This document shows, piece after piece, positions 56,065 to 64,000 of a stretch of DNA of 64,000 nt. Position 1 is the stretch's first letter; every line of letters begins with the position of its first letter. The DNA lies in assembly GCF_900156095.1 (NCBI RefSeq), contig NZ_FTMJ01000007.1:1-64000 (forward strand), written 5' to 3'. Made by a program: the position numbers and the translations under genes. Below the pieces are notes generated by a model. That model was not told the origin of the DNA and did no database searches. It saw only the letters and a program-made list of their open reading frames with translations. Source of the stretch: Aeromonas sp. RU39B. GTDB lineage: Bacteria; Pseudomonadota; Gammaproteobacteria; Enterobacterales; Aeromonadaceae.

Positions 56065-56299
56065 TGCATCCTCCTTATCGTATGTCCAGAAAGCCCAGTC
56101 AGACTACGCCCCGCAAAAAGTGAGATTTATGTCACAGATCAAAAAAGGACCAGCAAGACCCCAAACGGTCCCCATTCTTCACCAGTTGGTGATGAGAGCG
56201 GCAGGAGGACGTGTTGTGCTTTTTGCGGTGATCCAGCAAGGGGATGGAGTATAGTGATGGCCGCTTGTAAACCAGCCTTTAACCAAACGAGAACGCACC

Positions 56300-56800
56300 A
56301 TGAATCGTGATATCGCTGCCCAGTTTATCAAGATGCTGACCAACCTCGACCACTGCCTGGCCAAGGCGGCCGAGCATGCTGAGGCAAAGAAATTCAATGT
56401 GGACAACTTCTTTGGCGATCGCCTGATCGTCGATATGCTGCCGTTTAGCAAACAGGTGCTGATCTGCTGTGACGCCGCCCGTGCCGGCGTGGCAACTGCC
56501 AGCCACAGCGACGTACCGGTGCTGGGTGATGACCCCAAGACCATGGCGGATCTGCGTGCCCATGTAGAGAAGACCATCGCCTATCTGCAAAGCAAGCTCG
56601 ACGCCGACTTCAGCCGGTTTGAAAGTGGCCGCTACGCCCCGCATTGGGCCGGTGGCAAAGCGATGGATGGCCACACCTGCGTGCACGAATACGCCATCCC
56701 CAACTTCTACTTCCACCTGACCATGGTGTATGCCCTGCTGCGCCGCGCCGGTGTGGATCTCGGCAAGCGCGATTATCTGGGCGCGCTGAACATGCAATAA
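56300..56800 (+). CDS. DUF1993 family protein
   Basis: A 166-residue soluble protein of the DUF1993 (DinB-like four-helix bundle) group. Recognisable blocks: FIKMLTNLDHCLAKAAEHAEAKKF, cut to FIKMLTNLDHCLAKA, then RLIVDMLPFSKQVLICCDAARAG and YAIPNFYFHLTMVYALLRRAGVDLGKRDYLG, cut to YAIPNFYFHLTMVYALLR. Histidines near residues 140-160 may bind metal. The function of the family is unknown. Single gene with its own promoter region. Confidence 0.88.
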   Translation: MNRDIAAQFIKMLTNLDHCLAKAAEHAEAKKFNVDNFFGDRLIVDMLPFSKQVLICCDAARAGVATASHSDVPVLGDDPKTMADLRAHVEKTIAYLQSKLDADFSRFESGRYAPHWAGGKAMDGHTCVHEYAIPNFYFHLTMVYALLRRAGVDLGKRDYLGALNMQ

Positions 56801-57013
56801 GTTGCCTCTGCCCTGTCATTGCCAATGCAGGCAATGGCAGGGCGCTGCACTGTGGCGGTCGTTCTGACTGCCACACCTCACCGGCCGCAGGAGGCGATAT
56901 GCTGGTGATCATTACGTGAGATCACCGCACTACCTCCCACAATACCCTCTCATTTCTGGCTGGATTTTTGCTGCGTCTATCGCCTCAGACATCTGTTATG
57001 CCAAACCCGCCGG

Positions 57014-57877
57014 TTAGCGATTGCGCCGCAGGGCTGATGGTGTCTGCCCGCGGGCGGTGCGATAGCAGTTGGAAAAGTGACTGGTTGAGCTAAACCCGCA
57101 GGCTAACGCAATCTCGGTGATAGAGAGTGCGCTGGCGGTGAGCAGGGTGTCGGCGCGTGCCAGCCGCCGTGCTTGCAGATATTGGTGTGGGCTTTGCCCC
57201 AGACTCTGTTTGAACATACGGGCGAAGTGGTATTCGCTCAATCCCGCCTCGGTTGCCAGCACGCTGAGCGGCAGCGGCTGATCCAGATGTTGTTCGATAT
57301 ACTCACACACCCGCCTTGCTACGTTAGGCGCCAGACCGCCACGCACCGCCGGCAGGCGCCAGTCAAACTCGCAATAGCGACTCAGCAGATGGTTAAGCAG
57401 CAGGTTGGCCGTGCTGGAGAGCAGCAGTCGGTTGCTCTTCTCCTGCCAAGCGTGGCCGAGTAGAAACTGGCGATAGAGGCTGGTGATCTGCGGGTCGTTG
57501 GCAAACACCCGTTTGTCGAGTCGCAGCGATGCCGGACTGCGATCGAAGGTCTGCTCGGCCAGCGTCATCAGGTGGTGATCAGTGCAGTAAAGATGAACAA
57601 AACTCACCGCGCCACGCACATCCCAGACCGATTCGCTCTCCTTGGGCATAAAGCAGAAACGATCCGGCGCACCGCCGTTGTGCCAGCCCACCCGTCCCTT
57701 GTGATAGCACTGGTAGCCATCGGCCACATAGAGGCTGAGGGTGTGATGATTGGCTTGCTGAGTGATGCGGTCGTTGCGGTTGGTCCAAGCGGCCAGTTGA
57801 ACGCCGGAGTCGAGCTCCAGACTGTCGTGCAGCTCGGCGTGGTGCTGATGCAGCTGTGCGAAGGCCTGGTAGGTCAT
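57014..57877 (-). CDS. AraC-family regulator
   Basis: A 287-residue regulator: an N-terminal cupin-like AraC-binding domain (about 1-165) and a C-terminal double HTH (ATEAGLSEYHFARMFKQSLG, then ALACGFSSTSHFSNCYRTARGQTP, cut to ALACGFSSTSHFSNCYR). It is divergent from an EamA-family exporter, a common pairing in which the AraC protein activates or represses the exporter. The 170-bp region between them should hold both promoters. Confidence 0.92.
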   Translation of the reverse strand: MTYQAFAQLHQHHAELHDSLELDSGVQLAAWTNRNDRITQQANHHTLSLYVADGYQCYHKGRVGWHNGGAPDRFCFMPKESESVWDVRGAVSFVHLYCTDHHLMTLAEQTFDRSPASLRLDKRVFANDPQITSLYRQFLLGHAWQEKSNRLLLSSTANLLLNHLLSRYCEFDWRLPAVRGGLAPNVARRVCEYIEQHLDQPLPLSVLATEAGLSEYHFARMFKQSLGQSPHQYLQARRLARADTLLTASALSITEIALACGFSSTSHFSNCYRTARGQTPSALRRNR

Positions 57878-58047
57878 GGCTCATTCCTGATAATGCCGGA
57901 GAGCCAGTTTAGCGAGCGGGTGCGGCTCACAGCCAGCCGCTGGCATGAAAAAAGCGCAAGATTCTGCAAGTGGCGCAATCCCCTGACAGCGGACGGCCCG
58001 CGCACCCGATAGGGTAGTGGTTCATCCGTCACGCAGGGAGTCTGGCC

Positions 58048-58968
58048 ATGAGCCTTCTGTTATACGTCACCGTGGTGCTGATCTGGGGCACCACCTGGAT
58101 CGCCATCGTCATGCAACAAGGGGTGGTCGATCCCACCGTGTCGGTGTTCTACCGCTTTGTCTTGGCCGCCGGAGTGCTGATGGTGACGCTGCTGCTCAGT
58201 GGCCGCCTCAAGCCACTGCGCGGGCGCGACCATCTCTGGTGTCTGGCGCAAGGGGCGAGTGTGTTTTGCCTCAATTTTTACTGCTTCTATCACGCGGTCA
58301 GCTATATCAGCAGCGGCATGGAGGCGGTGATTTTTTCGATGGCGGTGCTGTTTAATGCCCTCAGCAGCGCGCTGTTTTTTCGGCAGCCGATCAAGCGCGG
58401 TTTCTGGTTGGCCGCTCTGCTCGGCCTGAGCGGTATGCTGACGTTGTTCTGGCCCGAACTTGCCAGCGCCAACCCCGAGCCGGGTCTGTTTATCGGCATC
58501 GGACTGAGCCTGCTTGGCACCTACTGTTTCTCGCTGGGCAATATGATCAGTGCCCGTCATCAGCGTCATGGGCTGGATCTGTGGACCACCAACGGCTGGG
58601 GCATGAGCTATGGCGCGCTGTTCACCGGATTGCTGGTGGTGGGGCAGGGTTTGCCACTGACGCTCGATACTCGCCCCTCCTATCTTGGCGCGCTCCTCTA
58701 TCTGGCGCTGTTTGGCTCGATTGTCGCTTTTGCTGCCTACTTTCAGCTGCTCAAGCGGATTGGTGCCAGCCAGGCGGCCTACTCCACCCTACTGTTCCCG
58801 CTAGTGGCGCTGAGCGTATCGACCCTGTTTGAGGATTATCACTGGCAGCTGAGCAGCGTGCTCGGCATGGTGCTGATCCTGGTGGGTAATCTGGCGATGT
58901 TTCCACATCTGCTCCGTTGGCCATTGAGCAGGTTGACTCGTCCGGCACTGGACAGCGCCACGCGCTAA
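58048..58968 (+). CDS. EamA-family drug/metabolite exporter
   Basis: A 306-residue ten-helix DMT transporter with two EamA repeats. It starts LLYVTVVLIWGTTWIAIVMQ, and the second repeat shows the GSIVAFAAYFQLLKRIGASQAAYS boundary, cut to GSIVAFAAYFQLLKRIG. These proteins export amino acids, nucleobases or toxic metabolites. It is divergent from an AraC-type regulator. CAGGGAG precedes the ATG. Confidence 0.92.
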   Translation: MSLLLYVTVVLIWGTTWIAIVMQQGVVDPTVSVFYRFVLAAGVLMVTLLLSGRLKPLRGRDHLWCLAQGASVFCLNFYCFYHAVSYISSGMEAVIFSMAVLFNALSSALFFRQPIKRGFWLAALLGLSGMLTLFWPELASANPEPGLFIGIGLSLLGTYCFSLGNMISARHQRHGLDLWTTNGWGMSYGALFTGLLVVGQGLPLTLDTRPSYLGALLYLALFGSIVAFAAYFQLLKRIGASQAAYSTLLFPLVALSVSTLFEDYHWQLSSVLGMVLILVGNLAMFPHLLRWPLSRLTRPALDSATR

Positions 58969-59160
58969 CGGGTGGTGCTGAGTGGCGCCATCTCACACTT
59001 TATGCTGCGAGATATGCCCCGGCTCACAGTCTGATTAATAACTGCAATGTAACTGCTTCAAAATCGTCTAAATTTTGTTGGTTATGGGTAAAGAGACATT
59101 AAGCGAACAAACAACCGTCTCTCCCTGGCAGTGTGCGCTACAGACGGAGGATGCCCCACT

Positions 59161-61317
59161 ATGACCACCCAACACGACGATCTCGAGCAGACGATGCTGA
59201 GTGAACCGGAAACGACAGAGGTCAGCGATGTTGTCGAACAACCGGCAGCGCTGGCCGAGGTAGTCAGCCAAGAGCGCTATCTCTATTACACCGAGAGCGA
59301 TCTGGGACGCATCCTGAACAACCTGGAGCTGCTGCGCGGCTCTGTCTTTCCCTCCATGTCGCCAGCCAATGACTCGACCGAGCATGCCCACCCCCACTTC
59401 CCGGCGGTGTGCCTGGTGGGGCTGGGGCGCTGCGGTTCCAACATTGCGCTGGATGTGGCCTCGCTGGTGTATAACGCGCGCAGTTTCTACTTGGACGAAT
59501 TCAAGAGCGAAGAGCAGAAGCGGCGCGAGAAAGAGTTTGGTCCGGTACGCTGGATCCGGCGTAATCTGCGGATGCAGAACAACTCGGCCAAGCCGGTGTT
59601 TCTGATTGAGCCGCTGGTGATGCTGGGGGATCTCGACAAAGACATCGATGGCCGTATCCGCCTGTCGCACCGTGCCGGACAGGGCGGTTTCCTGAACGAC
59701 TACTCCAAGATGAAGGTGATGGATCTCTCCGAGATCCACGCAGGCGGTGCCGGTAACGCCCCGATCCTCGGCCAGTATCTGGCCAAGATCATCCTCAACA
59801 AGAACACCCAGTATTTCGCCAACTCCGACTGGCAGTATATCCACTCCTATCTGGTGGATTCGTGCGGCATCAAAGCCAACCAGTCGCGGCTCTACTTCTA
59901 CATCTTCAGTGCCGGCGGCGGTACTGGCTCGGGGATGGCCTCGGAGTTCGGTCTGGCCCAGCAATACTCCTACATGAGCAAGACCTTCTCGCCGCCGAGT
60001 GAGGATGATGAGCTGTCGCTCGGTCAGCACTTCATGTTTGACCCCATCTTCACCAGCGGCATCTGCATCCTGCCCAACATCTGTGATCGCGGGGTCGAGA
60101 TCTCCGAAGCGCTGCATATCAACGCCGGACGCCTGCTGTGTAAGTACCTGTCGGAAGAGTGGGATTTCTCTTACAACTTCGACAACGAGCAGACCAGCGA
60201 CATCAGCATGATGAAGCGAATCCGCCCGTGGAACGCCATGATGCTGATCTCCAACGACATCATGCGTTATGCCGAGGAGAGCGATGACGGCGAGATCCAG
60301 CATATCGACGTCAACACCATGGAGAAGTACGCCAACCAGTACATCTCCCAGCAGATCTTCAACATCCTGACGGCTCAGGCGGTCACCACCGACTACGACG
60401 AAAACTACTTCCGCCGCGCCGGTATCGATATCAGCGAAACTATCCGTCTCGATGCCAACGATCTGTTTATGAGCCTGGCGGGCCCGGTGGCGGTGGCCTA
60501 TGCCGAGTCGGTGATCCCGGATACCGGCGGTGCGCTGGCCGACAAGATAAAATTGTTCGACCGCAGTGGTGGACTGGATATCGACGATCTCTTCTCGCGC
60601 TCTATCGAGTTGCCGCACTTTAACAAGAACACCCAGGCTATCGAGGGGATCAGCCTGCTGCCCATCGAGGCCAACCACTACCGTGAAAGCCTCGACCGTT
60701 ATGTGAAGAGCGGCTACAACCCGGATGAGTTGAGCGAGCTGCACTTCTTCAAGAACTGCTCGTCGGTGGTGTCGATCATTTCGTTGCCCAAAGAGTACAA
60801 GCTCTCCTACATGGATCTGAACCGGCTCAAATCACACCTCAACGGCCTGTTCCCCAACACCACCCTCAAGCGCTATGCTCTGGTGATTGGTGCGTCGGCC
60901 AACATTTCGCTGACCACCCTGATCGTCAAGAGCCCGTGCCTGAGCGACGATTTCCTCACTCTCATCGTCTCTTTTATCAAACGCTGCTTTGCCCGCGATC
61001 ACTATCGCTTCGGCGAGCACCTCGATCAGGCGATCCTCGACATGATCCGTGCCGAGGAGTTTGATGAGTCGCTGATGGAAGAGATGCTCAACGAGTATGA
61101 GAATCCGGCCAAGATTCTGGATACCAACTGGTACGCCATCAAGCCGATGTATGAGAAGAAGTATCGTGAACTGATCCGCGACAAGGAGAAGTTCGTGTCG
61201 ATCAACGACATCCGCCTGAGCCGTGAGTGTGTGAAAAAAGCGGTGCAGTACCTGCGTGAAATCTACCGTCACAAGGTCAGCAAGACTCGCATCGTCACCC
61301 TCAATCCGAAGGATTAG
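59161..61317 (+). CDS. Tubulin/FtsZ-superfamily protein (Tubulin_2-like)
   Basis: A 718-residue cytoplasmic protein. An N-terminal acidic, low-complexity ~75 residues is followed by a tubulin/FtsZ-like GTP-binding core: T1 loop VGLGRCGSNIALDVA (residues 86-100), T4 signature SAGGGTGSGMASEFG (250-264; GGGTGSG exactly), a guanine-contact-like SNDIMR (364-369; FtsZ has PNDKLL), and IRLDANDL (428-435), which aligns with FtsZ T7 INVDFADV and keeps both acidic residues. About 280 residues follow, more than in FtsZ (383). It is not the cell-division ftsZ. GGAGG lies 10 bases upstream of the ATG. Single gene, with its own terminator. Confidence 0.85.
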   Translation: MTTQHDDLEQTMLSEPETTEVSDVVEQPAALAEVVSQERYLYYTESDLGRILNNLELLRGSVFPSMSPANDSTEHAHPHFPAVCLVGLGRCGSNIALDVASLVYNARSFYLDEFKSEEQKRREKEFGPVRWIRRNLRMQNNSAKPVFLIEPLVMLGDLDKDIDGRIRLSHRAGQGGFLNDYSKMKVMDLSEIHAGGAGNAPILGQYLAKIILNKNTQYFANSDWQYIHSYLVDSCGIKANQSRLYFYIFSAGGGTGSGMASEFGLAQQYSYMSKTFSPPSEDDELSLGQHFMFDPIFTSGICILPNICDRGVEISEALHINAGRLLCKYLSEEWDFSYNFDNEQTSDISMMKRIRPWNAMMLISNDIMRYAEESDDGEIQHIDVNTMEKYANQYISQQIFNILTAQAVTTDYDENYFRRAGIDISETIRLDANDLFMSLAGPVAVAYAESVIPDTGGALADKIKLFDRSGGLDIDDLFSRSIELPHFNKNTQAIEGISLLPIEANHYRESLDRYVKSGYNPDELSELHFFKNCSSVVSIISLPKEYKLSYMDLNRLKSHLNGLFPNTTLKRYALVIGASANISLTTLIVKSPCLSDDFLTLIVSFIKRCFARDHYRFGEHLDQAILDMIRAEEFDESLMEEMLNEYENPAKILDTNWYAIKPMYEKKYRELIRDKEKFVSINDIRLSRECVKKAVQYLREIYRHKVSKTRIVTLNPKD

Positions 61318-61347
61318 GTGCGTGCACAGGTGTGCTGGATATGAACG

Positions 61348-61375
61348 GGGGCGCAGCAGCGCCCCTTATTTTTTT
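61348..61375 (+). terminator. Terminator of the tubulin-like gene
   Basis: GGGGCGC, loop AGCA, GCGCCCC followed by TTATTTTTTT. Confidence 0.92.
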
Positions 61376-61395
61376 GTGCTGTCAGATCAACTCAC

Positions 61396-61782
61396 TCAGA
61401 CGCCGGCCGCTTGCGGGTTGTACTTGGCATCAACCGGTACCGGCGTGCAGGGGCCGCTGCTCTCGCCACTCTTGAGGGTCCACTGACCGCTGAAGCGGCC
61501 ATCACTCTCCTGTTTGATGTCCACCACGATCGCCTTGGCACTGGCCTGATAGTGGTCGGGACCTAACTGCTTGAGTGGCAATTTTTCATTATAAAAATGC
61601 AGAAAACCGTCGCCGTGGCTGATGGCGGGTTCGGCCATCTCACCGTCGCGGCAGAGCAGTTGAAAGGCTGGCAGGCGGGTGGGCGCAGTGGCTCGTGCCG
61701 CCAAGGATGAGGGGGCTGCCTGGGTCGCGGTTGCCAGGGTCATCAGCAGGGCACTGCCTGCCAGCAGTAAACAGGTACGCAT
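61396..61782 (-). CDS. Exported uncharacterised protein, 128 residues
   Basis: A precursor with a signal peptide (cleavage near TQA-AP, residue 22). The mature part (LLCRDGEMAEPAISHGDGFLHFYNEK, cut to LLCRDGEMAEPAISHGD, and WTLKSGESSGPCTPV) contains two cysteines likely to pair. The composition suggests a small beta-rich periplasmic protein. No family recognised. It converges with the tubulin-like gene. GAGAGG before the ATG. Confidence 0.75.
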   Translation of the reverse strand: MRTCLLLAGSALLMTLATATQAAPSSLAARATAPTRLPAFQLLCRDGEMAEPAISHGDGFLHFYNEKLPLKQLGPDHYQASAKAIVVDIKQESDGRFSGQWTLKSGESSGPCTPVPVDAKYNPQAAGV

Positions 61783-61887
61783 AAGGGCGCCTCTCAGGAA
61801 ATGGCAAAGGAGCCACTCTAGGCAGCGGCGATGGCGGCGACAATGGGGAGTGCACCGTTTTGGGTGCTGATGAAGAGGAAGGCAATA

Positions 61888-61912
61888 CGCTCGGACAGAG
61901 CCTGTCCGAGCG
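61888..61912 (-). terminator. Terminator of the YeeE/YedE gene
   Basis: CGCTCGGACAG, loop, CTGTCCGAGCG, a perfect 11-bp stem 12 bp after the stop codon. No strong T-run follows. Confidence 0.65.
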
Positions 61913-61923
61913 CATGGGATTGT

Positions 61924-63039
61924 CTAAACCGAGAGACCGAAACGTGGCCGCAGGCGCAGGCCAATCAGGCTGCCAGCCAGAGCCATCAACATCCAGAGCC
62001 AGCCGTGCAGACTGCCTGACGCGGTGCCATCAAAATAACCCCCCAGGTTACACAGACTGTACATGGCGCCGACCCCCATCAGGATCCCGCCCAGCATGCC
62101 AGCCAGAATGGCGCCGTTGTGGGTCGGGCCTGCTTTGGGAGCGCCACTGAGGCAGTGCGCCAGCGCCGCACCGAGCACACCGAGAACAAACATGCCGATC
62201 ATTGGGTTGGCCAGCAGGGGCTGCGCCAGCTTGGGGTTGCCGGCAAACAGGCCGAACAGGGAGCCAACGCGCAGGGAGAGATCATAGAGCGCGCCGGTGA
62301 TGGTCCAGGCCGAACCATGCAGCGCCACTACGCTGGAGTTGAGCAGGGCAATGATGATCCCGCCGGTAAGCACAGTAAAGCGGCCGTCACGCCAGAAGGG
62401 ATTGCCCTGACTCCATAAGGGCTGCAGCGTGCCGTGTCGGCGGAGTTCGACCTGACGGAAGATGAAATAGAGCAGTGCGATCAGCGCGAAGTTGAGCAGC
62501 ATGCCGCTCCACAATCCGCCGGTCAGTTGCTTGAACAGGATCGGGTTACTGACAAAATGGCTGGCCATCCAGGGCTTGAGTGAGCCGCCGATCAGGGTGC
62601 CGATGCAGTAGCAGAGCAGCACTAGCCAGAAACGGGGTTGTCCTTCACCACAGCGATAGAGAGTGCCGGTGGCGCAGACGCCGGCCAGCTGCATGCCGAT
62701 ACCAAACAGGAACGCGCCGCCGACAAAGGGAATCCCGATGGGGACGATATTGCCGACCATGGGCTCGTCAAACAGGGAGTGGCCAAAGGAGAGTGCGGTG
62801 GTGAACAGCAGCAGTTCGATGGCGATGGTGAGCAGGTGAATGCGCACATAGTAACTGTTGCGACGGGCCAGCAGCTCACGCCAACCAAAAACAATGCCAA
62901 AGCGGCTGAAAGAGAGGGTAAATCCGAGACCAAGACCAATCAGTGCCATCCACACCCATTGGGCGCCCTGATGGATACCGAGATAATAAAGCGCTCCCCC
63001 CGCCAGAGCGGCGATGGGGAGCGACCATTGTCGGGACAT
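61924..63039 (-). CDS. YeeE/YedE family sulfur-compound transporter
   Basis: A 371-residue inner membrane protein with about nine helices, made of two DUF395 (Sulf_transp) repeats. The first repeat holds GMQLAGVCATGTLYRCGEGQ near residue 115, with two cysteines; the second holds MYSLCNLGGYFDGTASGS near residue 325. In TsuA such cysteines relay thiosulfate across the membrane. The sulfur substrate cannot be told here. GGAG precedes the ATG by seven bases. No adjacent TusA-like partner is visible. Confidence 0.87.
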   Translation of the reverse strand: MSRQWSLPIAALAGGALYYLGIHQGAQWVWMALIGLGLGFTLSFSRFGIVFGWRELLARRNSYYVRIHLLTIAIELLLFTTALSFGHSLFDEPMVGNIVPIGIPFVGGAFLFGIGMQLAGVCATGTLYRCGEGQPRFWLVLLCYCIGTLIGGSLKPWMASHFVSNPILFKQLTGGLWSGMLLNFALIALLYFIFRQVELRRHGTLQPLWSQGNPFWRDGRFTVLTGGIIIALLNSSVVALHGSAWTITGALYDLSLRVGSLFGLFAGNPKLAQPLLANPMIGMFVLGVLGAALAHCLSGAPKAGPTHNGAILAGMLGGILMGVGAMYSLCNLGGYFDGTASGSLHGWLWMLMALAGSLIGLRLRPRFGLSV

Positions 63040-63134
63040 GTTGAAACTCCGTGGTGCTAAAAAGTCGGAGCATCCTAGGCAGGTTGAGCCGGCCTCCCCA
63101 TGACGGAGGTCAACTTGTCAGCGATTGGCGCCTC

Positions 63135-64000
63135 TTAACGCGACAGATTACGGATGGTCTGCGACACCGACTCGGCGCCCTCGATGATCTCCTCCATCAC
63201 GCTGGCAATGCTATTGGCCTGCTCTTGGCCGGTCTCGGCCTTTTGGCTGACCGACGCCACGGTCTGGGTGATACCTGAGGTGATCTCGGAGTTTTTGCTG
63301 ATCACGGTGGCAATCTCGCTGGTGGAGCTGGAGGTGCGGGCCGCCAGCTGGCGAACTTCGTCGGCTACCACGGCAAAGCCGCGTCCTTGATCCCCGGCGC
63401 GGGCGGCTTCGATGGCCGCGTTGAGTGCCAGCAGGTTGGTCTGATCGGCAATGCTGCTGATGGTCGAGATGATCGCCTCGATGTTGCGGGACTGGGCGTT
63501 GAGCTGCTCAATCTGCGCTGAGACCTGCTGCACCGTACCGTTGATATCGCGCGAGGTTGCGAGCACCTGATCGGTCAGCGTCTTGCCGCGATTGGCTGCC
63601 GTCAATGTGGTGGCGGTGACGGCGCCGGCTTGCTGCGACACTTCGCGGGCGGCATTGGCCTCTTCCACCCGGGCGGTGACATCACTGGCCAGTTTGACCA
63701 CTTTTATCACCTTGTTGTCGTGATCGAGGATCGGGTTGTAGGTGGCCTCCAGCCAAACCGGCTGACCACCGCGACCGATGCGCATAAACAGCCCAGACTT
63801 AAGATCGCCGGCTGCCAGCTCTTGCCAGAAACGCGGGTTGTCGCGGTAGAAGGCGTCATCGCACAACATGCGGTGATGCTTGCCACTAATATCGGACAGG
63901 CTGTAGCCAAAGCAGCGCAAGAAGTTCTGGTTGGCGGTGATGATGCGACCATCGGGCTCAAACTCTATGGTGGCCAGTGACCGATCCAGCGCACTCAGCA
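63135..64000 (-). CDS. PAS-containing methyl-accepting chemotaxis protein (5' end beyond window)
   Basis: The C-terminal 287 residues are present; the start lies outside the window. It begins within a PAS domain ([19 protein letters not shown] near the edge, then [27 protein letters not shown], cut to [15 protein letters not shown]), followed by a short MCP signalling domain whose tip reads [21 protein letters not shown] and [20 protein letters not shown]. No membrane helix is visible in this part, so it may be a soluble or PAS-tethered receptor of the BdlA/Aer type that signals to CheA. Confidence 0.9.
   Translation of the reverse strand, partial: LSALDRSLATIEFEPDGRIITANQNFLRCFGYSLSDISGKHHRMLCDDAFYRDNPRFWQELAAGDLKSGLFMRIGRGGQPVWLEATYNPILDHDNKVIKVVKLASDVTARVEEANAAREVSQQAGAVTATTLTAANRGKTLTDQVLATSRDINGTVQQVSAQIEQLNAQSRNIEAIISTISSIADQTNLLALNAAIEAARAGDQGRGFAVVADEVRQLAARTSSSTSEIATVISKNSEITSGITQTVASVSQKAETGQEQANSIASVMEEIIEGAESVSQTIRNLSR

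Noticed and set aside
56125..56150. GTGAG...TCACA pair that looks like a CRP site before the DUF1993 gene
   Set aside because: The spacer is two bases too long for a CRP core, and it is about 150 bp from the gene.
59068..60744. A 558-codon open frame on the strand opposite the tubulin-like gene
   Set aside because: It is antisense to a gene with clear motifs, ribosome binding site and terminator. The translated sequence shows no recognisable domain and is typical of antisense frames in GC-rich DNA.

Overview
The window reads as a chromosomal segment of an Aeromonas-type gammaproteobacterium. GC is high, gene density is high, and many blocks match enteric and Vibrio relatives: ilvLGMEDA next to a divergent comM (yifB), nupC, zntB, a bgl operon, cpdB, and uvrD with a LexA box. 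No rRNA, tRNA or CRISPR array was seen. All functional calls come from reading the translated sequence; no database search was run.

Layout. 1-147 is the end of an IS3-type insertion sequence, followed by two copies of a 67-bp repeat with hairpins (148-367) and an MFS transporter. 1759-8314 is a complete branched-chain amino acid operon on the minus strand (ilvL leader and attenuator, then ilvG, M, E, D, A), divergent from comM. 10097-11952 holds two tandem YihG-type acyltransferases. 11949-14952 is an NAD-salvage block: NrtR regulator with a DUF523 gene, divergent from pncA-pncB. 15322-20489 carries nupC, a cytochrome b561 with a PepSY protein, YaiI, zntB, a small MscS channel and a DNAJ-related protein. 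20582-24588 is a four-gene catabolic operon headed by a DeoR-HTH/PfkB-kinase fusion.

25279-31692 holds an LtaS-like phosphotransferase and a beta-glucoside operon (bglG, EIIBCA, GH1 enzyme) with a CRP site and two antiterminator/terminator pairs. 31743-34146 is an MFS pump with a divergent MmyB-type regulator. 34224-42624 is a large block for amino-acid and 2-oxo-acid traffic: a YbdL-type transaminase, a nitrilase-family amidase, a polar amino acid ABC importer, and two hydroxy-acid dehydrogenases of opposite fold classes. cpdB (as a predicted lipoprotein) and uvrD follow.

47354-49974 is a markedly AT-rich two-gene island (superfamily 1 helicase plus an uncharacterised 213-residue partner) followed by a MITE-like element. 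It looks horizontally acquired and is a candidate defence module. 50312-58968 is mixed accessory content: small secreted proteins, GNAT, SnoaL-like protein, NADP oxidoreductase with LysR, diguanylate cyclase, DUF1993, and AraC with an EamA exporter. 59161-61317 encodes a 718-residue tubulin/FtsZ-superfamily protein with recognisable T1, T4 and T7-like loops, the most unusual single gene here. The window ends with an exported small protein, a YeeE/YedE sulfur transporter and a PAS-containing chemoreceptor cut by the window edge.
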